The notes under the pieces: model-generated
Seen by the model: only the letters and a program-made list of their open reading frames with translations
What the model was told of the DNA's origin: nothing
Databases searched by the model: none
Shown here: positions 5,348 to 6,276 of the stretch, piece after piece
How positions within the stretch are numbered: the first letter of the stretch is position 1
How the letters are laid out: each line of letters starts with the position of its first letter
Assembly: GCA_947175285.1 (NCBI GenBank)
Contig: CAMWMM010000304.1
Span: 1-6,276, forward strand
Direction of reading: 5' to 3'
Source: an uncultured Lachnospiraceae bacterium
GTDB lineage: Bacteria > Bacillota_A > Clostridia > Lachnospirales > Lachnospiraceae
Length of the DNA: 6,276 nt
Translations under genes and position numbers: made by a program

Positions 5348-6100
5348 ATGGAAAAATATAAGAAATTTGATGCAAATATGATAAAGTTAATTGCCATTAT
5401 AGCAATGACTATAGACCATATCACTTGGATGGTATTTCCCGGATATCCGAAAGATTTTGCTCCTATTTTGCTGCATATTATAGGCAGGATTACATGCCCT
5501 ATTATGTGTTACTTTATCGCGGAAGGGTATCATTATACGAAAAATGTGAGCAAATATACTAACCGCTTATTTGCGTTTGCTTTCATATCACATTTTGCTT
5601 ATGTATTTGCATCTATGCATTTTGTTGATTGGAAGTCGTTTATTCCCTTTTATTATGGAAGTATATTAGATCAAACAAGTGTTATGTGGTCGCTTGCATG
5701 GGGACTGGTTATGCTGCGGGTAATGAACAGCCGGAAAATACAGAAAAATGCGGTAAAAACAATACTTATCATTCTTATCTGCCTGATTAGTTTTCCAAGT
5801 GACTGGAGTTGTATTGCAAGTTTATGTATTTTAGCATTCGGAACAAATCGAGGAAAATTCAAAACTCAAATGCTATCAATGATTTTCTATGTAGCAATAT
5901 ATGCAACGGTATATTTCTTTGCAATAGATAAAATCTACGGGCTGCTGCAAATGGCGGTTGTTTTTGCAATCCCGGTTATTATGATGTACAACGGACAGAG
6001 GGGTAAAAATCAAAGACTAAACAACATAATGAAATGGCTGTTTTACGTATATTATCCGTTACATCTTTTTATTATCGGATGGATTAAATATGTGCGGTAG
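5348..6100 (+). CDS. TraX-family integral membrane protein (putative acyltransferase-like)
   Basis: This 250-residue protein is highly hydrophobic, with about eight predicted membrane helices, beginning at residues 11-31 and ending near 229-246. It carries family patterns: IKLIAIIAMTIDHI (12-25), GRITCPIMCYFIAEGYHYTKN (46-66), KYTNRL (69-74), DW (152-153) and YVYYPLHLFIIGWI (233-246). TraX of the F plasmid acetylates the pilin N-terminus; chromosomal homologues in Clostridia are common and mostly of unknown function, and they resemble membrane acyltransferases. The ATG at 5348 follows AGAGG (5334-5338) at 9 nt; this site overlaps the rpn stop codon, so translation is probably coupled to rpn. 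No conjugation genes are in the window, so a role in pilus transfer is not supported. A stem-loop follows 45 bp after the stop. Confidence 0.85.
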   Translation: MEKYKKFDANMIKLIAIIAMTIDHITWMVFPGYPKDFAPILLHIIGRITCPIMCYFIAEGYHYTKNVSKYTNRLFAFAFISHFAYVFASMHFVDWKSFIPFYYGSILDQTSVMWSLAWGLVMLRVMNSRKIQKNAVKTILIILICLISFPSDWSCIASLCILAFGTNRGKFKTQMLSMIFYVAIYATVYFFAIDKIYGLLQMAVVFAIPVIMMYNGQRGKNQRLNNIMKWLFYVYYPLHLFIIGWIKYVR

Positions 6101-6144
6101 ATTAAAGATTAAGCGCTCGAATATGTTTATACATTTCCTATAAC

Positions 6145-6176
6145 AAGCTCCAATGAATTAGTATTCACTGGAGCTT
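6145..6176. terminator. Stem-loop terminator between convergent genes
   Basis: AAGCTCCA (6145-6152) pairs with TGGAGCTT (6169-6176), and TGAAT (6154-6158) pairs with ATTCA (6163-6167) around the loop TAGT; the single mismatch is A6153/C6168. The plus-strand transcript runs into a T-rich, interrupted tail (TTTATATTATACTTTT). On the minus strand the mismatch becomes a G-U pair, so the stem is continuous, but no T-run follows. It most likely ends the rpn-traX transcript and may also serve the opposing gene. Confidence 0.75.
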
Positions 6177-6180
6177 TATA

Positions 6181-6276
6181 TTATACTTTTAATCTAAATA
6201 CATCTTTTGCATTTTCTTCAAATATAGATTTTGTCAGCATTTTGTTAAGTTTAAGATTTTTTACAAACTGTATATG
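6181..6276 (-). CDS. C-terminal end of an unidentified gene, possibly an amidohydrolase
   Basis: An open minus-strand frame enters from the right edge and ends at TAA (6181-6183). The visible 31 residues end in KSIFEENAKDVFRLKV. The pattern ILxENAxxLFxL is common at the C-terminus of amidohydrolase-2 type metal-dependent TIM-barrel hydrolases, which suggests that family, but no catalytic residue is in view. The stop lies 4 bp beyond the shared stem-loop and the frame is convergent with the TraX-like gene, which supports a real gene end. The product name is tentative. Confidence 0.5.
   Translation of the reverse strand, partial: HIQFVKNLKLNKMLTKSIFEENAKDVFRLKV

Noticed and set aside
4803..5375. 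190-codon minus-strand open frame opposite rpn and the traX start
   Set aside because: It overlaps two well-supported plus-strand genes, has no recognisable domain, and its composition is that expected of the complement of coding DNA.
5348..6100. Mobile element or conjugation module suggested by the TraX and transposase-like names
   Set aside because: No other transfer genes, inverted terminal repeats, target duplications, integrase or attachment sites are in the window; both families are commonly chromosomal in Clostridia.

Overview
The window looks like a chromosomal segment of a low-to-medium GC Clostridia, most likely a Lachnospiraceae-type gut anaerobe. The reasons are consistent AGGAGG-type ribosome binding sites, a Firmicute-style CarD protein, a Lachnospiraceae-like Rpn nuclease and TraX-like membrane protein, and AT-rich intergenic DNA. 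This placement is inferred from gene style, since no taxonomic marker is present.

Left part (1-3947, all on the minus strand, so read right to left). ahcY (S-adenosylhomocysteine hydrolase) is followed after a 21 bp gap by a complete half-size ABC exporter gene, probably in one transcript. A good sigma-A type promoter lies upstream of ahcY, with a leader of about 140 nt that contains competing inverted repeats. Next come a CarD/CdnL-type RNA polymerase-binding regulator with its own promoter and a clear intrinsic terminator, and then the first 43 codons of an ECF sigma factor that runs off the left edge.

Middle (3948-4393). This divergent control region has back-to-back promoters, the ahcY promoter pointing left and a promoter with an extended -10 pointing right.

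Right part (4394-6276). On the plus strand, an Rpn-family (PD-(D/E)XK) nuclease gene is followed 12 bp later by a TraX-family multi-spanning membrane protein, whose ribosome binding site overlaps the rpn stop codon. A stem-loop follows, facing the last 31 codons of a minus-strand gene that enters from the right edge; its tail resembles an amidohydrolase C-terminus.

The most interesting element is inside rpn. A perfect AGGAGG precedes an in-frame ATG that would yield the C-terminal 59 residues alone, and that segment carries a 12-bp (four-residue) tandem repeat. This is the gene-within-a-gene arrangement described for E. coli Rpn toxins and their small RpnS antitoxins, so the locus may be an anti-phage toxin-antitoxin module with a membrane protein attached. 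A second candidate is the ahcY leader, which has several mutually exclusive helices and matches no SAM or SAH riboswitch I recognise.
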